Assembly: GCF_002224125.1 (NCBI RefSeq)
Contig: NZ_NCSM01000014.1
Location: forward strand, 926,794-990,793
Origin: Streptomyces sp. NBS 14/10
GTDB taxonomy: Bacteria; Actinomycetota; Actinomycetes; Streptomycetales; Streptomycetaceae
Direction of reading: 5' to 3'
Length of the DNA stretch: 64,000 bases
Made by a program: the position numbers and the translations under genes. The notes beneath the pieces were generated by a model that saw nothing but the letters and a program-made list of their open reading frames with translations, had not been told where the DNA came from and made no database searches. Positions 20,471 through 29,492 of the stretch are shown here, piece after piece. Each line of letters starts with the position of its first letter. The stretch's first letter is position 1.

Positions 20471-20986
20471 ATGGAGATCGTCGGGAGCATCCCTCCTGAA
20501 CCGGGGGCGGCCACGCCCCGCGGGCCGTTCGCCTACGAGGGCGTCTGGCGCTTCACCGCCCCCGCGCTCGACACCTCCGTCCCCCAGGCCCGGCACGCGG
20601 TGCGCGATCTGCTGGCCCACCAGCGGGTGCCCGCCCCTGCCGACCTCGTACAGAACCTGCTGCTGATCGTCTCAGAGCTGGTCACCAACGCCGTACGGCA
20701 TGCGGCGCTGCTCTCCCCGGAGATCGCCGTCGAGGTGTCCATCGGCCCGGACTGGGTGCGGGTCGCGGTCGAGGACAACCACCCCTACCGGCCCAAGGCG
20801 CTGGTGGCCGACCAGGGCCGGACCGGCGGGCGCGGGCTGTTACTGGTGCAGACGATCGCCGAGGAGGAGGGCGGGGTCTACGACGTCCAGCACACGGCGG
20901 GCGGCGGCAAGGTGGTCTGGGCCGCACTGCCGCTCGCGGCCGCCCACGCCCGGCTGACCGCTACCAGCCTGCCGCCGCTCCGGTGA
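20471..20986 (+). CDS. RsbW-like HATPase (anti-sigma-factor-type serine kinase family)
   Basis: 171 residues. GHKL ATPase motifs: N box SELVTNAVRH, a degenerate G1 (VEDNHPYRP in place of DxGxG) and G2 GGRGLLLVQ. Streptomyces has many such single-domain proteins. Some phosphorylate anti-anti-sigma factors; most are uncharacterised. No sigma or antagonist gene adjoins. ATG 20471 is preceded by a weak GGGGAT. The 3' end overlaps the convergent idi gene by 26 bases. Confidence 0.88.
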   Translation: MEIVGSIPPEPGAATPRGPFAYEGVWRFTAPALDTSVPQARHAVRDLLAHQRVPAPADLVQNLLLIVSELVTNAVRHAALLSPEIAVEVSIGPDWVRVAVEDNHPYRPKALVADQGRTGGRGLLLVQTIAEEEGGVYDVQHTAGGGKVVWAALPLAAAHARLTATSLPPLR

Positions 20987-21581
20987 CCTCCCGGATCACC
21001 GGCCGGGCCGCGTCCAGCACGGTCATGAACCAGGCCGAGAAGGGGTTGTGCGCGAGCAGCCGGGTCAGCTCCTCGGGGGTGACGAAGGCGGTCTCGTCGA
21101 TCTCCTGCGGATCCGGCTGCGGCTCGGTCCGCACCAGCCCCGCGAACAGGTGGTTGTACTCCTGCTCCACCAGGCCCGACACCGGATCCGGGTGGTTGTA
21201 GCGCACCGTGCCCGCCTCGCGCAGCAGCGCGGGCGCCACCCCCAGCTCCTCACCCGTACGCCGGGCCGCGGCCACGAAGGGCGGCTCGCCGGGGTAGGGG
21301 TGGCCGCAGCAGGTGTTCGACCAGACGCCGGGGGAGTGGTACTTGCCCAGGGCCCGGCGCTGGAGCAGCAGCCGCCCCTCGTCGTCGAAGAGAAAGACGG
21401 AGAAGGCCCGATGCAGCCGGCCGGGGGCGAGATGGGCGGAGAGCTTCTCCGCGGTGCCGATGGTCCTGCCGTCCTCGTCGACCAGCTCCAGCATGATCGG
21501 CTCCGTCGAACCCGTCGGCGCGCCCGGTGCGGAGGGCCTGGCGGAGTCGGTGGTGCGGCCGTTGGCAGGTGTAATTGGCAT
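20961..21581 (-). CDS. idi: isopentenyl-diphosphate delta-isomerase, type I
   Basis: 206 residues, Nudix fold. Signature elements are VFLFDDEGRLLLQRRALGKYH, WSNTCCGHPYPGE with the catalytic Cys (TCCGHP), and AARRTGEELGV (Nudix Glu region), then YNHLFAGLV and the acid region QEIDETAFVT. It interconverts IPP and DMAPP, supplying both C5 units for the isoprenoid pathway that feeds the hopanoid genes 34 kb away. ATG 21581 has GAGGAT six bases upstream. The first about 28 residues are a variable tail. Confidence 0.94.
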   Translation of the reverse strand: MPITPANGRTTDSARPSAPGAPTGSTEPIMLELVDEDGRTIGTAEKLSAHLAPGRLHRAFSVFLFDDEGRLLLQRRALGKYHSPGVWSNTCCGHPYPGEPPFVAAARRTGEELGVAPALLREAGTVRYNHPDPVSGLVEQEYNHLFAGLVRTEPQPDPQEIDETAFVTPEELTRLLAHNPFSAWFMTVLDAARPVIREVTGAAAGW

Positions 21582-21636
21582 TGACCATCCTCATCGTCCG
21601 TCGGAACCCTCAAGTCTGCCGCACCAGTGCCATGAG

Positions 21637-22560
21637 TCAGTGGCAAAGTTTGGCTTCGTGCTCAGCATGTCCGCCTGGCTCCAGCTGGAACGTGCAGTGG
21701 GCCACGTCGAAGTGCTCCCCCAGACAGCCCTGCAGGTCGTGCAGCATCCGCTCATGGCCGACCGCGTCCAGCGCCCGCCTGCTGACCACCACGTGTGCGG
21801 AGAGTACCGGCATGCCCGAGGTGATGGTCCATACATGCAGATCATGCAGTCCCTCGACGCCGGGGAGGGCGAGGATGTGGGCCCGTACCTGATCCATGTC
21901 CACATCCCGCGGCGCCGCCTCCAGCAGGACGTTCAGCGTGTCCCGCAGCAGCCGGAACGTCCGCGGCACGATCATGAGGCCGATCAGCAGGGAGGCGATC
22001 GGATCCGCCGTCTGCCAGCCGGTGGTCACGATGATCCCGGCCGATACGAGGACCGCGACCGAACCAAGCGCGTCCGCCAGCACCTCCAGGAACGCCCCGC
22101 GGACGTTCAGGCTCTCCCGCTGCCCGCCCCTGAGCAGCGCCAGTGACACCGCGTTCGCGGCCAGGCCGATGGCGCCGAAGAGGATCGTCAGCCCGCCGTC
22201 GCTGGTGGGCGGGGTGATGAACCGGGCCACCGCCTCGTACAGGATGTAGCCGCCGACGCCGAGCAGCAGCAGACAGTTCGCCAGCGCGGCCAGGATCTCG
22301 GCCCGTGCGTAGCCGTAGGTGCGGCGCGGGCTCGGCGGGCGGTTCGCGAAGTGGATCGCCAGCAGCGCCATGGCGAGCCCGAGGGCGTCCGTCATCATGT
22401 GGCCGGCGTCCGCGAGCAGCGCGAGCGAACCGGCGAGCACCCCGCCGACCACCTCCACGGCCGTCACCGTGAGCGTGATGCCGAGGGCGGCGCGCAGCCG
22501 CCACTGGTGTGCGGCGCCCGCCGTGCCGAGTCCGGCGCCGTGGTCGTGGCCCGCGCCCAT
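21637..22560 (-). CDS. cation diffusion facilitator (CDF) metal transporter
   Basis: 307 residues. GGAGGAGG six bases before ATG 22560 fixes the start (an upstream ATG at 22587 is in frame but has no ribosome site). There are six membrane segments and the family metal site: SLALLADAGHMMTDALGLAMALLA contributes HxxxD on TM2, and FLEVLADALGSVAVLVSA contributes DxxxD-like residues on TM5. The C-terminal cytoplasmic ferredoxin-like domain carries HDLHVWTITSGMPVLSAHVV. The His-containing N-terminus (GAGHDHGAG) is short. It probably exports zinc or a similar divalent cation in exchange for protons. No metal regulator is adjacent. Confidence 0.92.
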   Translation of the reverse strand: MGAGHDHGAGLGTAGAAHQWRLRAALGITLTVTAVEVVGGVLAGSLALLADAGHMMTDALGLAMALLAIHFANRPPSPRRTYGYARAEILAALANCLLLLGVGGYILYEAVARFITPPTSDGGLTILFGAIGLAANAVSLALLRGGQRESLNVRGAFLEVLADALGSVAVLVSAGIIVTTGWQTADPIASLLIGLMIVPRTFRLLRDTLNVLLEAAPRDVDMDQVRAHILALPGVEGLHDLHVWTITSGMPVLSAHVVVSRRALDAVGHERMLHDLQGCLGEHFDVAHCTFQLEPGGHAEHEAKLCH

Positions 22561-22673
22561 GTACGGCCTCCTCCCGCGCGCCGCCACTGCCCGGGCGCGC
22601 CAGCTGCCCTACGGCCCAGTGAACTACGGCGGCGCCCCGAGCCGCGGTCAGCCGCGCCGGGCCTGAGGCCGTC

Positions 22674-22809
22674 CTAGGGCCTGTCGTCGAAGGGAGCGCC
22701 CTGCTCCCGACGCCGCAGCGACATCAGCCTCCCCCAGCTACCGCTGGGAGGTGCCCCCTGCGCCAGACGCCGCTCGCGGCCGGACGCCCCCTTTGACGAC
22801 AGGCCCTAG
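22674..22809. mobile_element. 136-bp MITE-like element with 21-bp terminal inverted repeats
   Basis: Ends 22674-22694 and 22789-22809 are inverted repeats matching at 20 of 21 positions (CTAGGGCCTGTCGTC core). Inside is a smaller hairpin (about 22728-22751) built on the CCCCAGC/GCTGGG stem that recurs in Streptomyces intergenic regions. There is no coding capacity. It lies between convergently ended cation transporter and galE transcription units and would be mobilised in trans. Confidence 0.65.
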
Positions 22810-22832
22810 CGGGCCCCGCGGCGTCGCGCTCC

Positions 22833-23819
22833 CTACGGCCGTACGGCCTCGGGGTGGTGCAGACACCAGCCATCCCAGGCCGAGCGCACCATCGCCGCCA
22901 CCCCGTGCCGGGCGCTCCAGCGCAGCTCCTTGGCGATCAGCTCGGTCGCCCCGACGACCCGGGCCGGATCGCCCGCGCGGCGCGCCTCGACCACCGGGGA
23001 GAGCTCCGGGCGGCCGGTGACCTCGCCGATCAGCTGTGCCATCTCGCGTACCGAGACGCCCTGACCGGTGCCGATATTCACGGTCAGATCGCCCCCGCCC
23101 GGCCGCTCCGCCAGCCGGCGGGCCGCGGCGAGATGGGCGGAGGCCAGGTCCTCGACGTGAATGTAGTCACGGATGCAGGAGCCGTCGGGCGTCGGATAGT
23201 CGTCGCCGAAGATCCGGGGCGCCTCGCCCCGGGTGATCCGCTCGAACATCATCGGGATGATGTTGAACACTCCGGTGTCGGCCAGCTCGGGGCGTGCGGC
23301 GCCCGCCACATTGAAGTAGCGCAGACAGGCCGTGGAGATCGAATGAGCCGCGCCCGTGGCTCTGACCAGCCACTCTCCGGCCAGCTTGGTCTCTCCGTAC
23401 GGGTTCATCGGCCGGCAGGGGGTGTCCTCGGTGACGAGTTCCACATCCGGCATCCCATAGACGGCGGCGGAGGAGGAGAAGAGGAAGCTGCCGATCCCGG
23501 CTTCGACCACCGCCTCCAGCAGCACCATCAGACCGTGCACATTCTCGCGGTAGTAGCGCAGCGGCTGCTCGACGGACTCCCCGACCTGCTTCTTCGCCGC
23601 CAGATGCACCACCCCGGTCACGCCCAGGTCGGCGAAGGCGCGGTCCAGCAGATCACGGTCGAGCGTGGAGCCCTGTACCAAAGGGATGCCTTGCGGCAGC
23701 CGATCGGCGACACCGCTGGACAGATTGTCGAGCACGGCGACCCGCTCCCCGGCCTCCGCCATGACCCGTACGACATGCGCCCCGATATATCCGGCACCAC
23801 CTGTGATCAGCCACGTCAT
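22833..23819 (-). CDS. galE: UDP-glucose 4-epimerase
   Basis: 328 residues, extended short-chain dehydrogenase fold. NAD-binding GGAGYIGAHV starts at residue 7. The catalytic set is SSSAAVYG (Ser) and NPYGETKLAGEW (YxxxK), and CLRYFNVAGA and RDYIHVEDLA are typical of GalE. It interconverts UDP-glucose and UDP-galactose. It is divergent from the surface-glycan operon that starts at 24093, to which it could supply activated galactose. The 273-base gap between them must hold both promoters, but I could not name their elements with confidence. Confidence 0.95.
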   Translation of the reverse strand: MTWLITGGAGYIGAHVVRVMAEAGERVAVLDNLSSGVADRLPQGIPLVQGSTLDRDLLDRAFADLGVTGVVHLAAKKQVGESVEQPLRYYRENVHGLMVLLEAVVEAGIGSFLFSSSAAVYGMPDVELVTEDTPCRPMNPYGETKLAGEWLVRATGAAHSISTACLRYFNVAGAARPELADTGVFNIIPMMFERITRGEAPRIFGDDYPTPDGSCIRDYIHVEDLASAHLAAARRLAERPGGGDLTVNIGTGQGVSVREMAQLIGEVTGRPELSPVVEARRAGDPARVVGATELIAKELRWSARHGVAAMVRSAWDGWCLHHPEAVRP

Positions 23820-24092
23820 GACCGCACCCTATCCACAGCCGGCGCGGACGCGGTTTGTCCCGGAGCGCCGCCATCCACCATGATGATCGCGGCAGCGGAA
23901 GCCGTCGTTCCCCCGAGCGGGTGATGAATGTGCGGTGAACGGACGCTTCCTTCTATCCGATAGCCTCTGCCGACGTGCCGCCCGCCCCATGCGGGGCCCG
24001 GGGTGTGCGACGCCCGCTGTCCGGACGGCGGCCCTGGGCCGGTATCCCTGTCCGGCGCGGCCACCGTGCCAGCTGCCAAGGAGTGAGTTCGT

Positions 24093-25979
24093 CTGTCGAC
24101 CGCCATTCTCACCGGTCCCGCGGTCGCGGGCTCGTCCCTTGAGGACGACCTGCGGTCGCTGGGGTTCGACGTGCGCACGGCAGCCGACGCCGCCGGGGTC
24201 GCGAGGGAGCTCGCGGCCACCCCGGCGCGTGAGCGGGTGGCGCTGGTCGACCCGCGCTTCGTCGGCCACGTCCACGCACTGCGCCTGGCCCTGACCGATC
24301 CGCGCTTCCCGGCCGCCGCGGTCCACGGCGCCCTCACCGCCCAGCCGGACGCCCGCGCGGCGCTCACCCGCGCGCTGACGGCGTACGCGCCGGGGGCGGC
24401 GGCGCCCGAGCGCGGCGCCCTCGCCGTGGCCGGCGCCACCGCGACTCCCGGGCCGGAGGTCCACCTTCCGGCTCCGGACGGCTCCGCCGTGCTGCCCGAC
24501 GCCCTCGCCGACGCCCTGGGCGCCGAGGACATCGCCGTGCACCGGCCCGAGCTGGGGGTGCTCGTCGCCGACGTACCCGAGGACGCGGCGGGGCGTACGG
24601 AGGCGCAGGCCCGTACCCGGGCGGTGGACGACGAGAAGGTGCGGCTGCGCAGCGCCGTCAAGGCGCGCGACGGCTTCTTCACCACCTTCTGCATCAGCCC
24701 CTACTCGCGCTACATCGCCCGCTGGTGCGCCCGCCGCGGGCTCACCCCCAACCAGGTCACCACCGCCTCCCTGCTGACCGCCCTGATCGCGGCGGGCTGC
24801 GCGGCCACCGGCACCCGCCCCGGGTTCATCGCGGCCGGGCTGCTGCTGATCGGCTCCTTCGTCCTGGACTGCACCGACGGCCAGCTCGCCCGCTACTCCC
24901 TCCAGTACTCCACGCTGGGCGCCTGGCTGGACGCGACGTTCGACCGGGCCAAGGAGTACGCGTACTACGCGGGGCTCGCGCTGGGCGCCGCGCGCGGCGG
25001 GGGGGATGACGTATGGGCGCTCGCGCTCGGCGCCATGGTGCTGCAGACCTGCCGCCACGTCGTCGACTTCTCCTTCAATGAGGCGAATCACGACGCCACC
25101 GGCAACAGCAGCCCCACCGCCGCCCTCTCCAACCGCCTCGACAGCGTCGGCTGGACGGTCTGGCTGCGCCGGATGATCGTGCTGCCGATCGGTGAGCGCT
25201 GGGCGCTGATCGCGGTGCTCACCGCGTGCACCACGCCCCGTATCACCTTCTATGTGCTGCTCATCGGCTGCGCGCTGGCCGCCTGCTACACCACCGCCGG
25301 CCGGGTGCTGCGGTCGCTGACCCGCAAGGCGCGGCGTACGGACCGCGCGGCGCTCGCCCTCGCGGACCTCGCCGACTCGGGCCCGCTCGCCGAGGGTCTC
25401 GCCGCGGCCCTCCGCGGTGTGGCGCGCCGGCTCCCGGCCTTCGCCGCCCCCGCGCTCGCCCTGTTCGGGGCGGCCGCCGTGGTCGCCGTGGCGGCGCTCA
25501 CGTCCTTCGGCAGCCTCTGGGCGGTCGTCGCCGCCGCGGGCTACGCGCTCACCTCGGGACTGGCTGTGGCCCGTCCGCTGGGGGGCCCGCTCGACTGGCT
25601 TGTGCCGCCGGTCTTCCGCGCCGCGGAATACGGCACCATCCTGGTCCTGGCAGCTGACTCGGGGGTGAACGGTGCATTGCCCGCCGCTTTCGGGCTGGTG
25701 TCGGCGGTCGCCTACCATCACTACGACACGGTGTACCGCATCAGGGGCGGTACCGGCGCGCCCCCGCACTGGCTGGTGCGGGTGATCGGCGGGCACGAGG
25801 GGCGGACCCTGGCGGTCACGGTCGCCGCCGCCCTGCTGTACGAGCAGAACCAAGGCTTCACCATCGCGCTGACCGCCCTCGCGGCGGCCCTCGCGCTGGC
25901 CGTGCTCGGCGAGAGCATCCGCTTCTGGGTGTCCTCCGGAGCACCCGCTGTACACGACGAAACAGGAGAACCCGCATGA
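24093..25979 (+). CDS. CDP-alcohol phosphatidyltransferase with N- and C-terminal extensions (probable CTG start)
   Basis: The frame has a stop at 24084 and the next ATG/GTG is 24171, yet the 26 codons before that read as coding (STAILTGPAVAGSSLEDDLR). A clear AAGGAG (24078-24083) sits nine bases before CTG 24093, so I infer a CTG start and about 628 residues. The N-terminal about 190 residues resemble no enzyme I can name. The middle holds the CDP-alcohol transferase signature DCTDGQLAR…G…D…D (residues about 265-290) in a multi-membrane segment region. The C-terminal about 200 residues are membrane-rich and look like the DUF5941-type extension, with IRGGTGAPPHWLV. It should transfer a phosphoalcohol from CDP to an acceptor alcohol. 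It is followed by ATGA overlap with the nucleotidyltransferase. Confidence 0.88.
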   Translation: MSTAILTGPAVAGSSLEDDLRSLGFDVRTAADAAGVARELAATPARERVALVDPRFVGHVHALRLALTDPRFPAAAVHGALTAQPDARAALTRALTAYAPGAAAPERGALAVAGATATPGPEVHLPAPDGSAVLPDALADALGAEDIAVHRPELGVLVADVPEDAAGRTEAQARTRAVDDEKVRLRSAVKARDGFFTTFCISPYSRYIARWCARRGLTPNQVTTASLLTALIAAGCAATGTRPGFIAAGLLLIGSFVLDCTDGQLARYSLQYSTLGAWLDATFDRAKEYAYYAGLALGAARGGGDDVWALALGAMVLQTCRHVVDFSFNEANHDATGNSSPTAALSNRLDSVGWTVWLRRMIVLPIGERWALIAVLTACTTPRITFYVLLIGCALAACYTTAGRVLRSLTRKARRTDRAALALADLADSGPLAEGLAAALRGVARRLPAFAAPALALFGAAAVVAVAALTSFGSLWAVVAAAGYALTSGLAVARPLGGPLDWLVPPVFRAAEYGTILVLAADSGVNGALPAAFGLVSAVAYHHYDTVYRIRGGTGAPPHWLVRVIGGHEGRTLAVTVAAALLYEQNQGFTIALTALAAALALAVLGESIRFWVSSGAPAVHDETGEPA

Positions 25980-26713
25980 TCGGCCTCGTGCTGGCGGCCG
26001 GCGCCGGACGGCGTCTGCGCCCTTACACCGACACCCTTCCCAAGGCCCTGGTGCCTGTCGACGGCGATACCACCGTCCTCGACCTGACCCTCGGCAACTT
26101 CGCGGAGGTGGGCCTCACCGAGGTCGCGATCGTGGTCGGTTACCGCAAGGAGGCCGTTTACGAGCGCAAGGAGGCGCTGGAGGCGAAGTACGGCCTCAAG
26201 CTCACCCTCATCGACAACGACAAGGCCGAGGAGTGGAACAACGCCTACTCTCTGTGGTGCGCCCGTGACGCGATCCAGCACACCGTGATCCTCGCCAACG
26301 GCGACACCGTGCACCCCGTCTCCGTCGAGAAGACCCTGCTCGCCGCCCGGGGCAACGGCCAGAAGATCATCCTCGCCCTCGACACGGTCAAGAAGCTCGC
26401 CGACGAGGAGATGAAGGTCATCGTGGACCCCGAGAAGGGCGTCCAGAAGATCACCAAGCTCATGGACCCGGCCGAGGCGACCGGCGAGTACATCGGCGTC
26501 ACCCTCATCGAGGGCGAGGCCGCCGCGGAGCTGGCGGACGCGCTCAAGACCACCTTCGAGCGCGACCCCGACCTCTACTACGAGGACGGCTACCAGGAGC
26601 TGGTCAACCGCGGCTTCAAGGTCGACGTGGCCCCGATCGGCGACATCAAGTGGGTCGAGATCGACAACCACGACGACCTCGCGAAGGGCCGTGAGATCGC
26701 ATGCCAGTACTGA
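25976..26713 (+). CDS. nucleotidyltransferase (phosphocholine/sugar-phosphate cytidylyltransferase-like)
   Basis: 245 residues. The glycosyltransferase-A-like nucleotidyltransferase head GLVLAAGAGRRLRPYTD…PKALVPV binds the NTP phosphates and sugar/alcohol phosphate. ILANGDTVHP gives the metal-binding Asp, and IKWVEIDNHDDLAKG is the C-terminal family motif shared with LicC-type cytidylyltransferases. The likely role is making the CDP-alditol used by the two phosphatidyltransferases in this operon. The start overlaps the upstream stop (ATGA), and its end overlaps the dehydrogenase by 13 bases. Confidence 0.9.
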   Translation: MIGLVLAAGAGRRLRPYTDTLPKALVPVDGDTTVLDLTLGNFAEVGLTEVAIVVGYRKEAVYERKEALEAKYGLKLTLIDNDKAEEWNNAYSLWCARDAIQHTVILANGDTVHPVSVEKTLLAARGNGQKIILALDTVKKLADEEMKVIVDPEKGVQKITKLMDPAEATGEYIGVTLIEGEAAAELADALKTTFERDPDLYYEDGYQELVNRGFKVDVAPIGDIKWVEIDNHDDLAKGREIACQY

Positions 26714-27774
26714 CCCGCCTCATCCCGTCTCCCGTCTCCGTCGACATCAACGCCGGGGCCCTGGACGACTTGGCGGGCCTGCTGGCCGACCAGCGCATCT
26801 CGGCCTCCGGCAAGCTGGCGGTCGCGATCAGCGGCGGCTCCGGCGCCGCCCTGCGCGACCGGCTGGCCCCGGTGCTGCCGGGCGCCGACTGGTTCGAGCT
26901 GACCGACGGCACCATCGACGGCGCCGTCCAGCTTGCCGACGCCATGAAGTCCGGGCACTACGACGCGGTCGTCGGCCTGGGCGGCGGGAAGATCATCGAC
27001 GCCGCCAAGTACGCCGCCGCGCGTATCGGCCTGCCGATGGTCGCCGTCGCGACCAACCTGTCGCACGACGGCATCTGCTCCCCGGTGTCGATCCTGGACA
27101 ACGACGCGGGCCGTGGCTCATACGGTGTGCCGACCCCGATCGCGCTGGTCATCGACCTCGATGTGATCCGCGACGCCCCGGTGCGCTTCGTCCGCTCCGG
27201 CATCGGCGACGCCGTCTCCAACATCTCCGCGATCGCGGACTGGGAGCTGTCGCACCGCGAGACCGGCGAGCCGATCGACGGCCTCGCGGCCGCCATGGCC
27301 CGTACGGCGGGCGAGTCGGTGCTCCGCCACCCGGGCGGCTGCGGCGACGACGACTTCCTGACCGTGCTGTCCGAGGGACTGGTGCTGTCCGGTATCGCCA
27401 TGTCGATCGCCGGTCACACCCGGCCGTCCTCCGGCGCCTGCCATGAGATCAGCCACGCCTTCGACCTGCTCTACCCCAAGCGCTCCGCGCTCCACGGCGA
27501 GCAGGTCGGCCTCGGCGCCGCCTTCGCGATGCACCTGCGGGGCGCGCCCGAGGAATCCGCGCTGATGGTCGACGTACTGCGGCGGCACGGTCTGCCCGTC
27601 CTGCCGAACGAAATCGGATTCAGCGAGGACGAGTTCGTCAAGGCGGTGGAGTACGCGCCGCAGACCCGCCCCGGGCGCTACACGATCCTCGAGCACCTTG
27701 ACCTCTCCTCCGACGCGATCAGGGACGCATACGCCGACTATGCCAAAGCAGTCAGTCAAACCATCGGTGGCTGA
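26701..27774 (+). CDS. iron-containing alcohol dehydrogenase / glycerol-1-phosphate dehydrogenase-like protein
   Basis: 357 residues of the dehydroquinate-synthase-like superfamily. DAVVGLGGGKIIDAAKYAA binds NAD(P). The metal site includes ATNLSHDGICSPVS and SSGACHEISHAFD (HxxxH), with a second His at KRSALHGEQVGLG. The set resembles sn-glycerol-1-phosphate dehydrogenases (AraM/EgsA), which reduce dihydroxyacetone phosphate. In this operon it would make the alditol phosphate that is then activated by the adjacent nucleotidyltransferase. The exact substrate is not fixed by sequence. Confidence 0.88.
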   Translation: MPVLTRLIPSPVSVDINAGALDDLAGLLADQRISASGKLAVAISGGSGAALRDRLAPVLPGADWFELTDGTIDGAVQLADAMKSGHYDAVVGLGGGKIIDAAKYAAARIGLPMVAVATNLSHDGICSPVSILDNDAGRGSYGVPTPIALVIDLDVIRDAPVRFVRSGIGDAVSNISAIADWELSHRETGEPIDGLAAAMARTAGESVLRHPGGCGDDDFLTVLSEGLVLSGIAMSIAGHTRPSSGACHEISHAFDLLYPKRSALHGEQVGLGAAFAMHLRGAPEESALMVDVLRRHGLPVLPNEIGFSEDEFVKAVEYAPQTRPGRYTILEHLDLSSDAIRDAYADYAKAVSQTIGG

Positions 27775-28531
27775 ACTCCGCCCGGTCGTCCACCCCGCGG
27801 GGGTGAAGGACCGGCGGAGCGGTGAGCACTGGATGGGACGCCTCTACATGCGTGAGGTCTCCCTGCGGGTCGACCGCCATCTGGTCAACACCAGGGTCAC
27901 GCCCAACCAGCTCACATACCTGATGACCGTCTGCGGCGTGCTCGCGGCCCCGGCACTCCTGGTGCCGGGGATCCCGGGCGCCGTGCTCGGTGTGGTCGCG
28001 GTCCAGCTCTATCTGCTGCTGGACTGCGTCGACGGCGAGATCGCGCGCTGGAGGCAGCAGTTCTCCCTCGGTGGGGTCTACCTGGACCGGGTCGGCGCCT
28101 ATCTGACCGACGCCGCGGTGCTCGTCGGCTTCGGCCTGCGCGCCGCCGATCTGTGGGGCAGCGGGCGGATCGACTGGCTCTGGGCCTTCCTCGGCACCCT
28201 GGCCGCCCTCGGCGCGATCCTGATCAAGGCCGAGACCGACCTCGTCGGCGTCGCCCGCCACCAGGGCGGGCTGCCGCCGGTCAAGGAGGCGGCGTCCGAG
28301 CCGCGCTCCTCCGGTATGGCGTTGGCCCGCAAGGCCGCCGCGGCGCTCAAGTTCCACCGGCTGGTGCTCGGGATCGAGGCGTCCCTGCTGATCCTGTTCC
28401 TGGCGGTGCTGGACTCGATCCGGGGTGACCTGTTCTTCTCCCGGCTCGGCGTTGTCGTACTCGCGGGCATCGCCCTGCTGCAAACTCTGCTTCACCTGGT
28501 GTCCATCCTCGCGTCGAGCAGGCTGAAGTGA
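27740..28531 (+). CDS. CDP-alcohol phosphatidyltransferase family membrane protein
   Basis: 263 residues from ATG 27740, overlapping the dehydrogenase by 35 bases. The signature DCVDGEIARWRQQFSLGGVYLD plus D of AYLTD gives D-x2-DG-x2-AR-x8-G-x3-D-x3-D, starting near residue 96, and several membrane segments surround it. The N-terminal cytoplasmic segment ends in VTPNQLTYLM, the usual entry to TM1. It should form a phosphodiester between a CDP-activated alcohol and an acceptor. Two such enzymes in one operon suggest two sequential phosphoalcohol transfers. Confidence 0.9.
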   Translation: MPKQSVKPSVAELRPVVHPAGVKDRRSGEHWMGRLYMREVSLRVDRHLVNTRVTPNQLTYLMTVCGVLAAPALLVPGIPGAVLGVVAVQLYLLLDCVDGEIARWRQQFSLGGVYLDRVGAYLTDAAVLVGFGLRAADLWGSGRIDWLWAFLGTLAALGAILIKAETDLVGVARHQGGLPPVKEAASEPRSSGMALARKAAAALKFHRLVLGIEASLLILFLAVLDSIRGDLFFSRLGVVVLAGIALLQTLLHLVSILASSRLK

Positions 28532-29418
28532 TGACGGACACACCACTCACGGTCGGCGCGGTCGTCCTGACGATGGGCAACCGCCCCGACGAGCTGCGTG
28601 CGCTGCTCGATTCGGTCGCCAAGCAGGACGGCGACCGGATCGAGGTGGTCGTCGTGGGCAACGGCTCACCGCTGCCCGAGCTCCCGGACGGGGTGCGCAC
28701 CGTCGAGCTCCCGGAGAACGTGGGCATCCCGGCGGGCCGCAATGTCGGCATCGAGGCGTTCGGCCCCGGCGGCACCGAGGTCGACGTGCTGCTCTTCCTC
28801 GACGACGACGGTCTGCTGCCCCATACGGACACCGCCGAGCTGTGCCGTCAGGCCTTCGCCGCCGACCCCGAGCTCGGCATCATCTCCTTCCGTATCGCCG
28901 ACCCCGAGACCGGCACCACCCAGCGCCGCCATGTGCCCCGGCTGCGCGCCTCCGACCCCATGCGGTCCTCTCGGGTGACCACCTTCCTCGGCGGTGCCAA
29001 CGCGGTCCGTACGAAGGTCTTCGCGCAGGTCGGCGGGTTGCCGGACGACTTCTTCTACGCCCATGAGGAGACCGACCTCGCCTGGCGCGCCCTGAACGCT
29101 GGCTGGATGATCGATTACCGGTCGGACATGGTGCTGCACCACCCGGCCACCGCGCCGAGCAGGCACGCCGTCTACCACCGCATGGTCGCTCGCAACCGGG
29201 TCTGGCTGGCGCGGCGCAATCTCCCCATCCCGCTCATCCCCGTCTATCTCGGTGTCTGGCTGCTGCTCACCTTGGCCCGGCGACCCTCGAAGACCGCCCT
29301 CCGTGCCTGGTTGGGCGGGTTCCGGGAAGGCTGGAAGACACCGTGTGGTGCACGCCGCCCCATGAAGTGGCGTACGGTATGGCGCCTGACCCGACTGGGC
29401 CGACCGCCTGTCATCTGA
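28528..29418 (+). CDS. family 2 glycosyltransferase
   Basis: 296 residues. GTG 28528 overlaps the previous TGA; ATG 28531 is the next codon and equally possible. GT-A features: VGAVVLTMGNRPDELRALLDS, then VVVGNGSPL, DVLLFLDDDGLLP (DxD region), FLGGANAVRTKVF, and FYAHEETDLAWR, the ExD-type acceptor/catalytic motif of rhamnosyl- and galactofuranosyl-type GT2 enzymes. A hydrophobic C-terminal patch (IPLIPVYLGVWLLLTL) suggests membrane contact. It probably adds sugar to the lipid-linked intermediate made by the operon. Confidence 0.92.
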   Translation: MMTDTPLTVGAVVLTMGNRPDELRALLDSVAKQDGDRIEVVVVGNGSPLPELPDGVRTVELPENVGIPAGRNVGIEAFGPGGTEVDVLLFLDDDGLLPHTDTAELCRQAFAADPELGIISFRIADPETGTTQRRHVPRLRASDPMRSSRVTTFLGGANAVRTKVFAQVGGLPDDFFYAHEETDLAWRALNAGWMIDYRSDMVLHHPATAPSRHAVYHRMVARNRVWLARRNLPIPLIPVYLGVWLLLTLARRPSKTALRAWLGGFREGWKTPCGARRPMKWRTVWRLTRLGRPPVI

Positions 29419-29492
29419 CAAGCTCGTATCTGAGAGCATCGGGCGCGACCCGGGGCGCGGCCCCCGTCAGCGCACCCCTGATGAGGACGAAA

